57,861 bases of DNA from a virus. Shown one piece after another: positions 31,914 to 39,540 of the stretch. The position numbers and the translations under genes were made by a program. A model generated the notes under the pieces. It did not search any database. It was not told the DNA's origin and worked only from the letters and a program-made list of their open reading frames with translations. Where the stretch lies: the IMG/VR virus record IMGVR_UViG_3300048996_000092, positions 1-57,861 of that record; one strand, written 5' to 3'. The first letter of the stretch is position 1. Each line of letters opens with the position of its first letter.

Positions 31914-32516
31914 TCACTTGACTCCGAGAACTTTCGCCAGCGCGTTGTACGCGATCTGGCCACGACAGAAGTCGTCAGAGAAATTTTCGGCGCCCGGCAC
32001 ATTGGCACGAATGTCATCTGCCTTCTCACGCCGCCCTTGCTTGAGATTGATCCAAGCTTTTTCAGCTGCGGCCACAAGCGCCGCGACGCCGTCAGGCTGA
32101 ACGCGCGTGGGCTCGATCGCCGGACCTTTGTGGACCACCAGCTGACCGCCGTTTTTCTTCCGGTCAGTGGTGCGCCACCCGTATGCGGTGGTGATCGGAA
32201 CCCCAACCTTGATCGCGGCGGCCTTCACCTTCATGCCTTGTGCGACCAAGGCGTATAGCTCTTGCTTCTTAGCGTCCTTGTCATCGGCGGGAGCGGGCTC
32301 GTGCGCGTGTCCGTTCTTCTTTGTAGCAACGACGAGTGCCGTGGATTTAATAACCGGCGCCGCGCCTGGGGGCTCGTCTGGAAATCTCTTGAGCCAGTTG
32401 GCAAGCATGCTAGAGCAGATGCCGCGCTTGGCTAGAACCTGTTCAGTTGGAATGCCCGCACGGCGCATTCGAACCGTCTCGATCTTGAACTCATCGGTAT
32501 ATGCTTTGCGTTTCAC
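31914..32516 (-). CDS. Regulator with transposase-type HTH
   Basis: Residues 5-45 (AYTDEFKIETVRMRRAGIPTEQVL, read as a helix set) match the IS3-type OrfA HTH (HTH_Tnp_1). A second HTH-like helix pair (VKAAAIKVGVPITTAYGWR) follows a low-complexity linker. No transposase catalytic domain or terminal repeats are seen, so it is more likely a DNA-binding regulator than part of an insertion sequence. The ATG at 32516 overlaps the upstream TGA. Confidence 0.62.
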   Translation of the reverse strand: MKRKAYTDEFKIETVRMRRAGIPTEQVLAKRGICSSMLANWLKRFPDEPPGAAPVIKSTALVVATKKNGHAHEPAPADDKDAKKQELYALVAQGMKVKAAAIKVGVPITTAYGWRTTDRKKNGGQLVVHKGPAIEPTRVQPDGVAALVAAAEKAWINLKQGRREKADDIRANVPGAENFSDDFCRGQIAYNALAKVLGVK

Positions 32517-32824
32517 GCTCGTCTCCGGTGCAGTGCTTCAGCGGCCTTGATTGAAACAACCACGGCCTTCGCGCGACGTTTGACCCTTGACGCGAAAAGG
32601 ATGTGCTTGGCTTCCAGCTCTTTCTGATCTACGAACTTCACGCGGTCGTCTGATACAACGGCGACAGAATCGACCAGCGTTTGCCGCAGTCTCAGTCGCT
32701 CTGCGTGCTCAAGCACGCGATCTGCGCCTTCGTTTCCCCACCGATGCATATAGGCGCGACATCGCGCACAGGTGCTGCACCTCGTTGTGGCTTCTCTCTC
32801 TCTACACTTCACACAAGCGGCCAT
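32513..32824 (-). CDS. Small Cys-rich basic protein
   Basis: GGAGGA precedes ATG 32824. The 103-residue product begins AACVKCREREATTRCSTCAR with two Cys pairs, then becomes basic and helical. Possibly nucleic acid-binding. Confidence 0.55.
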   Translation of the reverse strand: MAACVKCREREATTRCSTCARCRAYMHRWGNEGADRVLEHAERLRLRQTLVDSVAVVSDDRVKFVDQKELEAKHILFASRVKRRAKAVVVSIKAAEALHRRRA

Positions 32825-32877
32825 GGTGATCCTCCAATCTAGGGGAACGTGAGTTGAACAACAGCCCGCGACACACA

Positions 32878-33186
32878 TCACCGCCGTGGAGTTGCGAGAC
32901 GCTTAAGTTTTAGCTTAAGCAGCGCGACCCGCGATTGATGGCTGTGAGTGAGCAAGCAGAAGAATTCATAGTCGCGCCCCTTCATGGACCGCGCACCTGA
33001 CTCCCATTGTTGCCAGGAGCGAAGCGAAGTAGTCATGAGTAGGGCGCACTCTCGTTGAGTGAGCCCGACGCTCTTTCGAACGGCGGTGACATCTTTGGGC
33101 GTAGCGTTGGCTTTTGAGCGGCTACATAAAGCACGAAGTTCGGGCAGAGGATTCTTGTGGTTTTTTGTATTCTTGTGGACGGGCAC
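32878..33186 (-). CDS. Cro/C1-type HTH regulator
   Basis: The 102-residue protein has a Cro/C1-type HTH: VTAVRKSVGLTQRECALLMTT followed by LRSWQQWESGARSM, the form seen in HigA/MqsA-type repressors. GGAGGA lies eight bases before the GTG start. It could be a phage lysis-lysogeny regulator or an orphan antitoxin; no toxin gene is adjacent. Confidence 0.7.
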   Translation of the reverse strand: MPVHKNTKNHKNPLPELRALCSRSKANATPKDVTAVRKSVGLTQRECALLMTTSLRSWQQWESGARSMKGRDYEFFCLLTHSHQSRVALLKLKLKRLATPRR

Positions 33187-33402
33187 GCAATGTTCCTCCG
33201 AGACCTTCTTTGTTGGTCACTGATGCGGCGCCGGTGTGGGCGGCAATAATCGGCGCAGGTGATGTGCAATGGGGGGCGCATGATATGCGCGGAGTTGCGA
33301 CTGCAACCCCTGGGATTTCCGAAAGCCCGCGTGTTCCCTTGCACTGCATGTGTGGCGGTCTCCCTTCAGGTCTCGTAAAGAACTACCGACCGCCCCTGAT
33401 TA

Positions 33403-33711
33403 TTAATTGGTGGCGCGCGATCTATCAACAGTCTTTCCCGCAGCCTTCTTGTACACATCGGCGATCAGGCGCTTCAATGCTCGACCCTCGTCTGTACTAT
33501 TCAGGCCGGAAAGTGCGTATGCCCGCGACAGAACATAAAGCAAGTCCGCGCAGCAGGTGACCACACGGGCGAGCGCCTTGGAATCTTTACTGTCGCCGTA
33601 GACCAGGGCGACCGGTGTTGAGTCATCGGCTCGTACGACCTCGATGCCTGCCGCGGTGGTTCTGAGCGCCAATCCTTGTGGCAATTGGCCGTGGTTGTCT
33701 GTAGTACCCAT
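33403..33711 (-). CDS. Unknown protein, first gene of the - strand arm
   Basis: The 102-residue product has LALRTTAAGIEVVRADDST, VALVYGDSKDSKALARVVT and a helix near the C terminus. Start at ATG 33711 is chosen over an upstream in-frame ATG in sequence that does not look coding. Followed by 216 bases (33187-33402) in which I see no gene. Confidence 0.5.
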   Translation of the reverse strand: MGTTDNHGQLPQGLALRTTAAGIEVVRADDSTPVALVYGDSKDSKALARVVTCCADLLYVLSRAYALSGLNSTDEGRALKRLIADVYKKAAGKTVDRSRATN

Positions 33712-34060
33712 GTCGCGGCAGCCTCGTGTCCTGCGGTTCGATGGTGCGCCGAGCCTGGAGCTATCATGAAGACGTGCACGGTACGCACACAAGACTAAGA
33801 CCGAACAGGCACCCCTGGCTTTGTAGTGCTCTATGATAGGTTCGGCGGACGATCAGGCCCAGGTTATTGATTTGTTAGAGGGCATTGGTGGAGAGGGAGT
33901 CCGCGTATTGACTGTCGCAGCCCGCCGCATCTCGTCGCAATTTATCTCGCGCCTCAGTCTCTTAGGTGCTAACCCGTACTCGCATCCCGTCGCATGGTGT
34001 CGCAACTCACTGCAGGAGTTATGATAGGTAGGATGATAGGACACCACGGAGGCAGACCCA
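33712..34060. promoter_or_regulatory. Divergent control region between the two arms
   Basis: Genes run away from this 349-bp stretch in both directions. It has no convincing gene. Two blocks of GTCGCA-type hexamers at exact 10-bp spacing lie at 33914-33939 and 33979-34004, and ATGATAG-type words at 33833, 34021 and 34033 (+) and 33761 (-). No clear -35/-10 pair was found, so promoter positions are not assigned. Confidence 0.6.
33911..34005. repeat. Two triplets of 10-bp-spaced hexamers
   Basis: GTCGCA occurs at 33914 and 33934 with GCCGCA at 33924 between; CTCGCA, GTCGCA, GTCGCA are at 33979, 33989, 33999. The two blocks match over 20 bases (33921-33940 and 33986-34005) at 16 of 20. Exact helical-turn spacing favours a cooperatively binding protein. 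Confidence 0.65.
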
Positions 34061-34921
34061 GTGACGAAGAAGACGCGCGAGCAAATTGCCGCCCGGCCAC
34101 ACAACAAAAAGCCGCCCACCCTTCACGAGCCGCCGCTTCGATACGGCACCAAGCCGCCAACTGAGAAATCCAAATCAGGCGACCTCGCATGGCTAGACGT
34201 CAAGGGGCGTCTGCACATGCTTGTCGGCGACAACCGCGGCGGCTGGCGGGATGTGGGCGACAGCGGGCTAGCTGCGAGTCAGCGGGCCGCGGCAATGTGT
34301 GCTGCAGCCATTTGTGCGCCGCCAGACGCCACGCCAGAAGAACTACAAGCAATGATGGCGACGGCCGCCGCATTGACCATTCCTATGTTTACGCGATCTG
34401 GCAAGCAAGTGTTGGAGATCCGCAAGTTCGATGCAGTCACCGGACAATGCGCGTGTCTCGTGGAGGGCGGCGCACTTCGCACTTTGAAATACACCAGCCT
34501 TGCGCACCACTTCGGCGATCCCGGAAAGCGCGCGCACTTGAAGGCGGCGGCGCTTCGTATGTCAACCCAATCAACGACACAACACGAATACGCATTCGAG
34601 ACGACGTTGACTGCGGCGATACGTGTCAAGGCCGCGACCGAGGAAGAGGCGCGCGCCATGCTGAGGGCGGAACTAGATTCGGCGAATTCAAACCTTGGCG
34701 CATGGCCGAGTGGCGAGCCGATTCTGTGCGAAGTCTCACTGTTCCTCATCAAGGGGCCGCCATACGAGATTGATGGACGCGAGGCCGTGCCGACCGGCTG
34801 GAAGAAGTGCAAGACATGCGGCGGTGATGGATCGCATCCGCGCCAGGAAGACCAAGACTGCGAGGACTGCGGCGGTAGTGGTGACGTGCCGACAGGCTAC
34901 CAAGGCGACCACGGTGCCTAA
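34061..34921 (+). CDS. Multi-domain early protein with C-terminal zinc finger
   Basis: The GTG start follows GGAGG. The 286-residue protein begins with a basic, Pro-rich stretch, holds an Ala-rich central part (QRAAAMCAAAICAPPDATPE), a helix-rich segment, and ends in a DnaJ-like zinc motif (KCKTCGGDGSHPRQ, DCEDCGGSGDVPTG) with two CxxCGG pairs. It is the first gene of the + arm. Function unknown; a chaperone-like or nucleic acid role is possible. Confidence 0.6.
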   Translation: MTKKTREQIAARPHNKKPPTLHEPPLRYGTKPPTEKSKSGDLAWLDVKGRLHMLVGDNRGGWRDVGDSGLAASQRAAAMCAAAICAPPDATPEELQAMMATAAALTIPMFTRSGKQVLEIRKFDAVTGQCACLVEGGALRTLKYTSLAHHFGDPGKRAHLKAAALRMSTQSTTQHEYAFETTLTAAIRVKAATEEEARAMLRAELDSANSNLGAWPSGEPILCEVSLFLIKGPPYEIDGREAVPTGWKKCKTCGGDGSHPRQEDQDCEDCGGSGDVPTGYQGDHGA

Positions 34922-35099
34922 CTCAAAGCAGGGAGACCGCGGGCGCTCCGTTCATTTCCAAGCAATTCTAGCGGCATGTGCTGTCGCATTTGTCATTGCC
35001 GAATTCTTCGAGGTGACCCGCGCGGGGGCCGTCATCTTGGGAGGAGTGCTGGGCATGGGCGCGTTTTTGACTGTTCGCATCTGGCTCAGGCGCCGATGA
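34914..35099 (+). CDS. Small two-helix membrane protein
   Basis: The 61-residue product (GTG start overlapping the upstream stop by eight bases) has two hydrophobic helices, FQAILAACAVAFVIAEFF and AVILGGVLGMGAFLTV, and a basic tail. Unknown. Confidence 0.55.
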   Translation: MPNSKQGDRGRSVHFQAILAACAVAFVIAEFFEVTRAGAVILGGVLGMGAFLTVRIWLRRR

Positions 35100-35434
35100 A
35101 GCGACTGCAACTGATCTGCGGCAAATGCGGCGCACAGGTGAGAGCGCTTGCCAACGGTAACTTGCCCGAGCACTTAAGCTCCAGACACACGCGCGTGCGC
35201 GGCCACAGATGGCAGCGCCTTCGATGTGACGGGCTCAACGTTGAGTCGCCGGTTCGCGTGTTCCTGGGCTGCCCATATCGAGATCCGATTATGGCGGACG
35301 GGTGGTTGGCGTTTCATCAGGGGCGAGCGGCCCCCAAGGGACTATGGCCGCGAACTCGCGGCAAGTCGTATGCATGGCGACAAGGATGGATCAAAGCAAA
35401 GTTGGCGGCGCAACAGGGAAAGCCGAGGTGCTGA
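35096..35434 (+). CDS. Rmf/CrpP-like protein with N-terminal zinc knuckle
   Basis: The 112-residue product has an N-terminal Cys pair (LICGKCGAQVRAL) and then MADGWLAFHQGRAAPKGLW and KSYAWRQGWIKAKL, resembling the ribosome modulation factor / CrpP superfamily (G-x-xAF-xx-G ... W-x-x-GW). If real, it could bind RNA or ribosomes. ATGA overlap with the membrane gene. Confidence 0.55.
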   Translation: MKRLQLICGKCGAQVRALANGNLPEHLSSRHTRVRGHRWQRLRCDGLNVESPVRVFLGCPYRDPIMADGWLAFHQGRAAPKGLWPRTRGKSYAWRQGWIKAKLAAQQGKPRC

Positions 35435-35436
35435 CA

Positions 35437-35646
35437 ATGGACAGCAACCAACTGAGAGCCATGCGCGCAATCCTCGCGGGCGAAGCTAACGGGACGGGCT
35501 TCCCGCAGATGTCGCAGCCAATGCTGTACGTCCTACTAGAGCGCAAGTGGGTAGAGAACGTCGGCCACTTCGGCAGCTACGTTTACAAGAGCACGCAATT
35601 GGGGCGGAGCACGGTGCTGGCCGCCGGATCAAAGGGAGGTCAGTAG
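35437..35646 (+). CDS. Small unknown protein
   Basis: ATG 35437 follows GAGGT. The 69-residue product has DSNQLRAMRAILAGEANG and a strand with SYVYKSTQLGRSTVLAA. Not recognised. Confidence 0.5.
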   Translation: MDSNQLRAMRAILAGEANGTGFPQMSQPMLYVLLERKWVENVGHFGSYVYKSTQLGRSTVLAAGSKGGQ

Positions 35647-35649
35647 TTT

Positions 35650-35877
35650 ATGCCTAAGAAGAGACCCGAGGCCGAGCCGGAGATCCGCGTCGGCATTTGC
35701 TGCGGTTGCCAGCAAGACTCCATGCAGCTCTACAAGGTGCCAAACGTCTTTCGATACCGATGTGCGCTGTGCTTTCTGAAAGAGACCGGCTACCAGCACC
35801 ACTTGGCGCCGCGTATCGCCCCGCCGCTGATCGACACCACCACCACACTGCCCGCGGCATTACGCGAGGACTCCTGA
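35650..35877 (+). CDS. Small Cys-rich protein
   Basis: The 75-residue product has VGICCGCQQDSM and YRCALCFLKETG, likely one zinc site. Unknown. Confidence 0.55.
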   Translation: MPKKRPEAEPEIRVGICCGCQQDSMQLYKVPNVFRYRCALCFLKETGYQHHLAPRIAPPLIDTTTTLPAALREDS

Positions 35878-35878
35878 C

Positions 35879-36100
35879 ATGGCAAAGAAAACTGTTGAAA
35901 TCGACGTCGATGAGGTTGACGTCTTGCGCGCGCACGCGGTCGGCGCTGCTCTCAGTAAAGCGCGCCCCAAAGACTATATGACCAACGTGCCTGCCCGTGA
36001 GGCGTGGGAAGAGGCCGTGAGGCAGGTGGCGGCCGTGGTGTGCACCGCCGACGGCACGAGCCTGACGCGGTTCTACGGCCTATGCGGCGTGCTGCCGTGA
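35879..36100 (+). CDS. Small unknown protein
   Basis: The 73-residue product begins AKKTVEIDVDEVDVLRAHAV and is mixed alpha/beta. It begins two bases after the previous gene. Unknown. Confidence 0.5.
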   Translation: MAKKTVEIDVDEVDVLRAHAVGAALSKARPKDYMTNVPAREAWEEAVRQVAAVVCTADGTSLTRFYGLCGVLP

Positions 36101-36255
36101 CAGCAACTGAAAAACTGGCGCTCGCATTGCTGCGCCGCCTAGTCGGCGAGGGGCGCGAGTTCCCGGACGCGCTGCACACCGTTCGCGAAACGCATCAGCT
36201 GTCGGAGCGCGCACTTGCGCGAGTTGTTGCTGCATATGACCAGGGGGCGAAATGA
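36097..36255 (+). CDS. Small helical protein
   Basis: GTG 36097 overlaps the upstream TGA; an in-frame ATG at 36082 is an alternative. About 52 residues: TATEKLALALLRRLVGEGRE and SERALARVVAAYDQ. Unknown. Confidence 0.45.
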   Translation: MTATEKLALALLRRLVGEGREFPDALHTVRETHQLSERALARVVAAYDQGAK

Positions 36256-36575
36256 CACTGCCAACCGAGCCGAAACACTTACAAACGCGCTACGGGGCGC
36301 GGGTAACCCGTATGCACGAGGTCACACACACGGACGACAATTGGTTTGTTGTCTGCGACGTTGAATGGCCGGACGGGCAAAAGAAAGAACGTCGGCCATA
36401 TCACCCCGGCGAAATCTTGTATGAGACTGACGAACACGGGTTCGGCCACAAGGAAGTATGCGACATGAGCGCAGCCGTCATGGAGCACCTGGGCGCGCAT
36501 GGCACGTGGGATGAGAAAGGCAGATGGACCGCCCACGGCGCAAAGACGCCGAAGCGCCGCGGGTCACCCGCATGA
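36252..36575 (+). CDS. Unknown protein
   Basis: The 107-residue product has RVTRMHEVTHTDDNWFVVCD, PYHPGEILYETDEHG and a basic end. ATGA overlaps at both ends. Unknown. Confidence 0.5.
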   Translation: MTLPTEPKHLQTRYGARVTRMHEVTHTDDNWFVVCDVEWPDGQKKERRPYHPGEILYETDEHGFGHKEVCDMSAAVMEHLGAHGTWDEKGRWTAHGAKTPKRRGSPA

Positions 36576-36787
36576 GTAAGTACAAAGAGGGTGACACCGC
36601 GAAGTTGACCAACCTGGGCGGCTATCTGAATGGCCTGCGCGTGGAGGTTCGTGCTGTGTCGAAGACTACAGGCGGGGTGACAGTCCGACTGTTGGAACAA
36701 CCCTCCGGCACCGCGTACCGCAGGGGCGACGACATTCATGTGATGCCGTACGAACTGAAGAGGGAGGGCGACAATGTTTCAGCGTAA
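36572..36787 (+). CDS. Small SH3-like protein
   Basis: The 71-residue product has SKYKEGDTAKLTNLGGYLNG, VRAVSKTTGGVTVRLLEQPS: a small beta barrel like SH3/KOW modules. ATGA overlap. Unknown. Confidence 0.5.
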   Translation: MSKYKEGDTAKLTNLGGYLNGLRVEVRAVSKTTGGVTVRLLEQPSGTAYRRGDDIHVMPYELKREGDNVSA

Positions 36788-36959
36788 CAGCAGGCCAGCG
36801 CCGAAGACGCGCAAATGGTCAGTGCACTTGGACGACGGCACATTCGTTGGCTACGTCTGGCAAACCACCGACGAGTTGGCGCGCCTAGAGGCGCTGTCAC
36901 AGTTCGGCGATGCGGGTAAGCCGCTGCACGAAAAAGAATTCAGCGTGATGGAGCGTTAA
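36774..36959 (+). CDS. Small unknown protein
   Basis: The 61-residue product begins FQRNSRPAPKTRKWSVHLDD. It overlaps the previous gene by 14 bases. Unknown. Confidence 0.45.
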   Translation: MFQRNSRPAPKTRKWSVHLDDGTFVGYVWQTTDELARLEALSQFGDAGKPLHEKEFSVMER

Positions 36960-36962
36960 CCC

Positions 36963-37430
36963 ATGGATCAAGCAACTCCAATGACCGAGCTGCATAAGGA
37001 CGCAGCAGCGCTCCGCGCATCCTTCATGCGAAACAAGGCGATTCTGCTTAGAGCGCTACGCAATGCCGAATTGCCCGATTCGTTCCTTGAGGGCTGGCAG
37101 CAAAAACTAGACCGCATGTGCAGTTTGGCCGCGCCACCGACAGAGATCCCCGCACCAATGAAAAAACTATTCAACGTCTCAGTTAAATATCCCAAGCAAC
37201 CGCGAGATCGTAGCTGGTCTGTGTTTCGCTACGCTGTCCTGGCTGAGTCAGTTGAGCACGCGGAGCAGAGGATGCGCGCAGAGCAGGTAGGGCATCGTCA
37301 ATACATTGACATCTACGCGCGCGAAGTGACAGACGGCATCATGGGCCGCGACAACTATAGATCCAAGGACGGCGAGAAGTTCAGCCGCGGCGAGAAGCCG
37401 ATGAGTGAAAGCCCGCTGTTTGCGGAGTGA
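36963..37430 (+). CDS. Unknown protein
   Basis: The 155-residue product has an N-terminal helical half and a second half with FRYAVLAESVEHAEQRMRAE and YIDIYAREVTDG. Unknown. Confidence 0.5.
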   Translation: MDQATPMTELHKDAAALRASFMRNKAILLRALRNAELPDSFLEGWQQKLDRMCSLAAPPTEIPAPMKKLFNVSVKYPKQPRDRSWSVFRYAVLAESVEHAEQRMRAEQVGHRQYIDIYAREVTDGIMGRDNYRSKDGEKFSRGEKPMSESPLFAE

Positions 37431-37437
37431 TTCCGCC

Positions 37438-38019
37438 ATGTACTCGCGCATGAAGAAGGGGCTCACCATTGAACAAAAGCGCGCTCGCGCGCGAGTGAGC
37501 AAGACGAGTGAGCGCGCCTATTTTATGTTTGGCCTTGGATGCAAACGGCTATCGGATGTCTATGTTCACCCGGAAGACATGCAGAAGGTCGCGAACTATA
37601 TTGACGCGGCCAACGCAAAGCGCTTTCGTGGCCGCCGACCACCGCGCATCATCAAGGCGCCGCCTCCACGTGGCGGATATACCAAGCAACAGTCTGCCGA
37701 GATGTTGGGTCGCGACGTTGGCTACGTCGAACGTTGTTTGCGAAAGGGCGTTCTGAAGTATCTGCCGCGCCACGGCGGTCGACAGCGCTATGTCAGCGGC
37801 GAGTCTATTCGACACGAAAAGCGGCTGCTGGAAGCGCTGGCACTGCTGACAACTGATCAGGCAGCTGCATACCTAAGCAGCCGCGGCGTGCACGTGGCCG
37901 CCAAGACACTGATCAACTGGCGATACAAAGGGATCGGCCCGAAGGCCAAGCTACTGCCGCGGCACAACACGCGGTATTCGCCGCGTGAGTTGGACCGATG
38001 GATGAACGCACGCACATGA
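37438..38019 (+). CDS. DNA-binding protein with two HTH motifs
   Basis: The 193-residue protein has two excisionase/MerR-like HTH stretches: TKQQSAEMLGRDVGYVERCL, and LTTDQAAAYLSSRGVHVAAK with LPRHNTRYSPRELDRWM. GGAG lies ten bases before ATG 37438. Role in recombination or regulation is likely but unproven. Confidence 0.6.
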   Translation: MYSRMKKGLTIEQKRARARVSKTSERAYFMFGLGCKRLSDVYVHPEDMQKVANYIDAANAKRFRGRRPPRIIKAPPPRGGYTKQQSAEMLGRDVGYVERCLRKGVLKYLPRHGGRQRYVSGESIRHEKRLLEALALLTTDQAAAYLSSRGVHVAAKTLINWRYKGIGPKAKLLPRHNTRYSPRELDRWMNART

Positions 38020-38058
38020 AGCCAGCAGCCCAGACCGCGTTACTAGGGGAGACCACAA

Positions 38059-38289
38059 ATGTTTAAAGACTCGGAGATAGAGAGCATCAGCGGCCATCTG
38101 GTGATCGTGGCTATGCACTACGACGACAACGCAGCCGACCTACGCAAGGCGAAGGCGGCTCCGGACCCGCAACGAGACGGACCGAATGCTGGCGCGGCTT
38201 ACGAATCACTGGCGCAACAGTTCGAGCGACAAGCCAAAGAGGCGCGGGCTTTTGCCGAGCGCATCGAGAACCGCGAGTCTGGCTCATGA
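38059..38289 (+). CDS. Small unknown protein
   Basis: The 76-residue product is acidic and helical (SLAQQFERQAKEARAFAERI). ATG preceded by GGGGAG. Unknown. Confidence 0.5.
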   Translation: MFKDSEIESISGHLVIVAMHYDDNAADLRKAKAAPDPQRDGPNAGAAYESLAQQFERQAKEARAFAERIENRESGS

Positions 38290-38570
38290 CTGCCACACCG
38301 CCGGATCGTGTCAGGTGCAGTAAGTGCAAGGTTGAGTTCCCAGATCCAATGAACCACACGGGTTGCTGCGAGGAACCTGGATGCAGCGGCATCGCGGAGC
38401 GGTACTACCCGGATGATCGGATCGGGCAGATGACCGGGCGCCAAACGCCGCCAGGACTGACACAACAGGAGCGCGCAGACATTACAGCGGCTCTGGAGGA
38501 TGTGTGTGATGAGTCCAGGCGGCTGCGGCAGATTGTCAATAAACGGAAGTGCACCGCGGAGGGCAAATGA
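38286..38570 (+). CDS. Small Cys-rich protein
   Basis: The 94-residue product has VRCSKCKVEFPDPMNHTG, CCEEPGCSG: four to five Cys in a zinc-finger pattern, then a helical tail. ATGA overlap. Unknown. Confidence 0.55.
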   Translation: MTATPPDRVRCSKCKVEFPDPMNHTGCCEEPGCSGIAERYYPDDRIGQMTGRQTPPGLTQQERADITAALEDVCDESRRLRQIVNKRKCTAEGK

Positions 38571-38866
38571 AAACGGCGAGCAAACAGCAGGTCGTCATTG
38601 ACGCACTCAAGATCGTATCGGGCTTTGAGGACTGGCGATTCAAGCAAGGGTCGCGGGGCACGGTGATTGTGATGAGCTGTCACGACATCGAATACGAGCT
38701 TGCAACTGATGGCGCCCTGACCGCGCTTCCGCTGGAAAAGTGCGACAAGTGTCACGACACCGGCTTGGTCCAGAAAAAAGGATCTTTCTCTGCCAAGTCA
38801 TGCGACTGCGTGCTTGGGCGCCGCAAGTCAGAGGTAGCCGCGAGAGACCAGGGGTTCATCAAATGA
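38567..38866 (+). CDS. Unknown protein with C-terminal zinc motif
   Basis: The 99-residue product ends KCDKCHDTGLV...AKSCDCVLG, DnaJ-like zinc knuckle, after an alpha/beta start (QVVIDALKIVSGFEDWRF). Unknown. Confidence 0.55.
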   Translation: MKTASKQQVVIDALKIVSGFEDWRFKQGSRGTVIVMSCHDIEYELATDGALTALPLEKCDKCHDTGLVQKKGSFSAKSCDCVLGRRKSEVAARDQGFIK

Positions 38867-39540
38867 GAACAGCCATCACCCAAGTCAGCGCGCGTCCAAT
38901 CATCGAGCGCAAGGCGCGTGTCCCAGCTGAGTACAATGAGGCGGTCAAAGCATTGGCGGCATGCGTAACGCTGGATGAAGCCAAGTATTGGGATGACAAG
39001 GCAGAGGCACTGAAAGCCTGGGCCAAGATATATGGAGACGATGAAGCCGGCTTGTCGGCGCGCCGGTTGAAGTTGCACGCGTATCGCCGAATGGGGGAGC
39101 TGGCCATGCAGATGCGCCCGTGGAAACCCGGCGCACGCAAAGGCTGCAAAATGGGTGAGGGCGCGGGCAAAGGGGTGCCGTCACTGCTGGTCGAGCACGG
39201 TCTGCCCATGCACAAAGCCAATGCCGCCAGCGCGGCGGCGCGAATGCCAAGACGAAAGTTTCAGGCGCTGGTCAATCAGCCAAAGCCACCGGCGCCAAAC
39301 GCATTGCTGGCCAAGTTTTCGGACCGCAACGTCACAACAGCGTGGCGTGAAATCTCCGGCGTCATCGGCGGCAATTCCCTTCTCGGATTTCGCGGATGGT
39401 GCAGATCACGCGACGCGCGCCAACTGGCCAGAGCACTAACCCAGACGGAGACCGCGAAGGCACGGGAGTGCGCGCGGGAGGCTGCCGAATGGCTTGACGA
39501 GTTCGAACGCAATCTGAGACGCGCAGGGAAGTCAAAATGA
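38863..39540 (+). CDS. Phage regulatory-like protein, paralogue of the 29037 gene
   Basis: The 225-residue basic helical protein shares VKALAACVTLDEAKYW, EALKAWAKIYGDDEA, RRLKLHAYRRMGELA with the - strand gene at 29037. The pair diverges outside these blocks. It likely binds nucleic acid or a partner; catalytic residues are not evident. Confidence 0.65.
   Translation: MRTAITQVSARPIIERKARVPAEYNEAVKALAACVTLDEAKYWDDKAEALKAWAKIYGDDEAGLSARRLKLHAYRRMGELAMQMRPWKPGARKGCKMGEGAGKGVPSLLVEHGLPMHKANAASAAARMPRRKFQALVNQPKPPAPNALLAKFSDRNVTTAWREISGVIGGNSLLGFRGWCRSRDARQLARALTQTETAKARECAREAAEWLDEFERNLRRAGKSK

Noticed and set aside
31914-32516. IS3-type insertion sequence
   Set aside because: Only an OrfA-like HTH is present, with no integrase-type catalytic domain or terminal inverted repeats.
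33833-34024. 63-residue + strand frame in the divergent control region
   Set aside because: No ribosome site and it runs through the phased hexamer repeats without matching codon periodicity; treated as non-coding control DNA.
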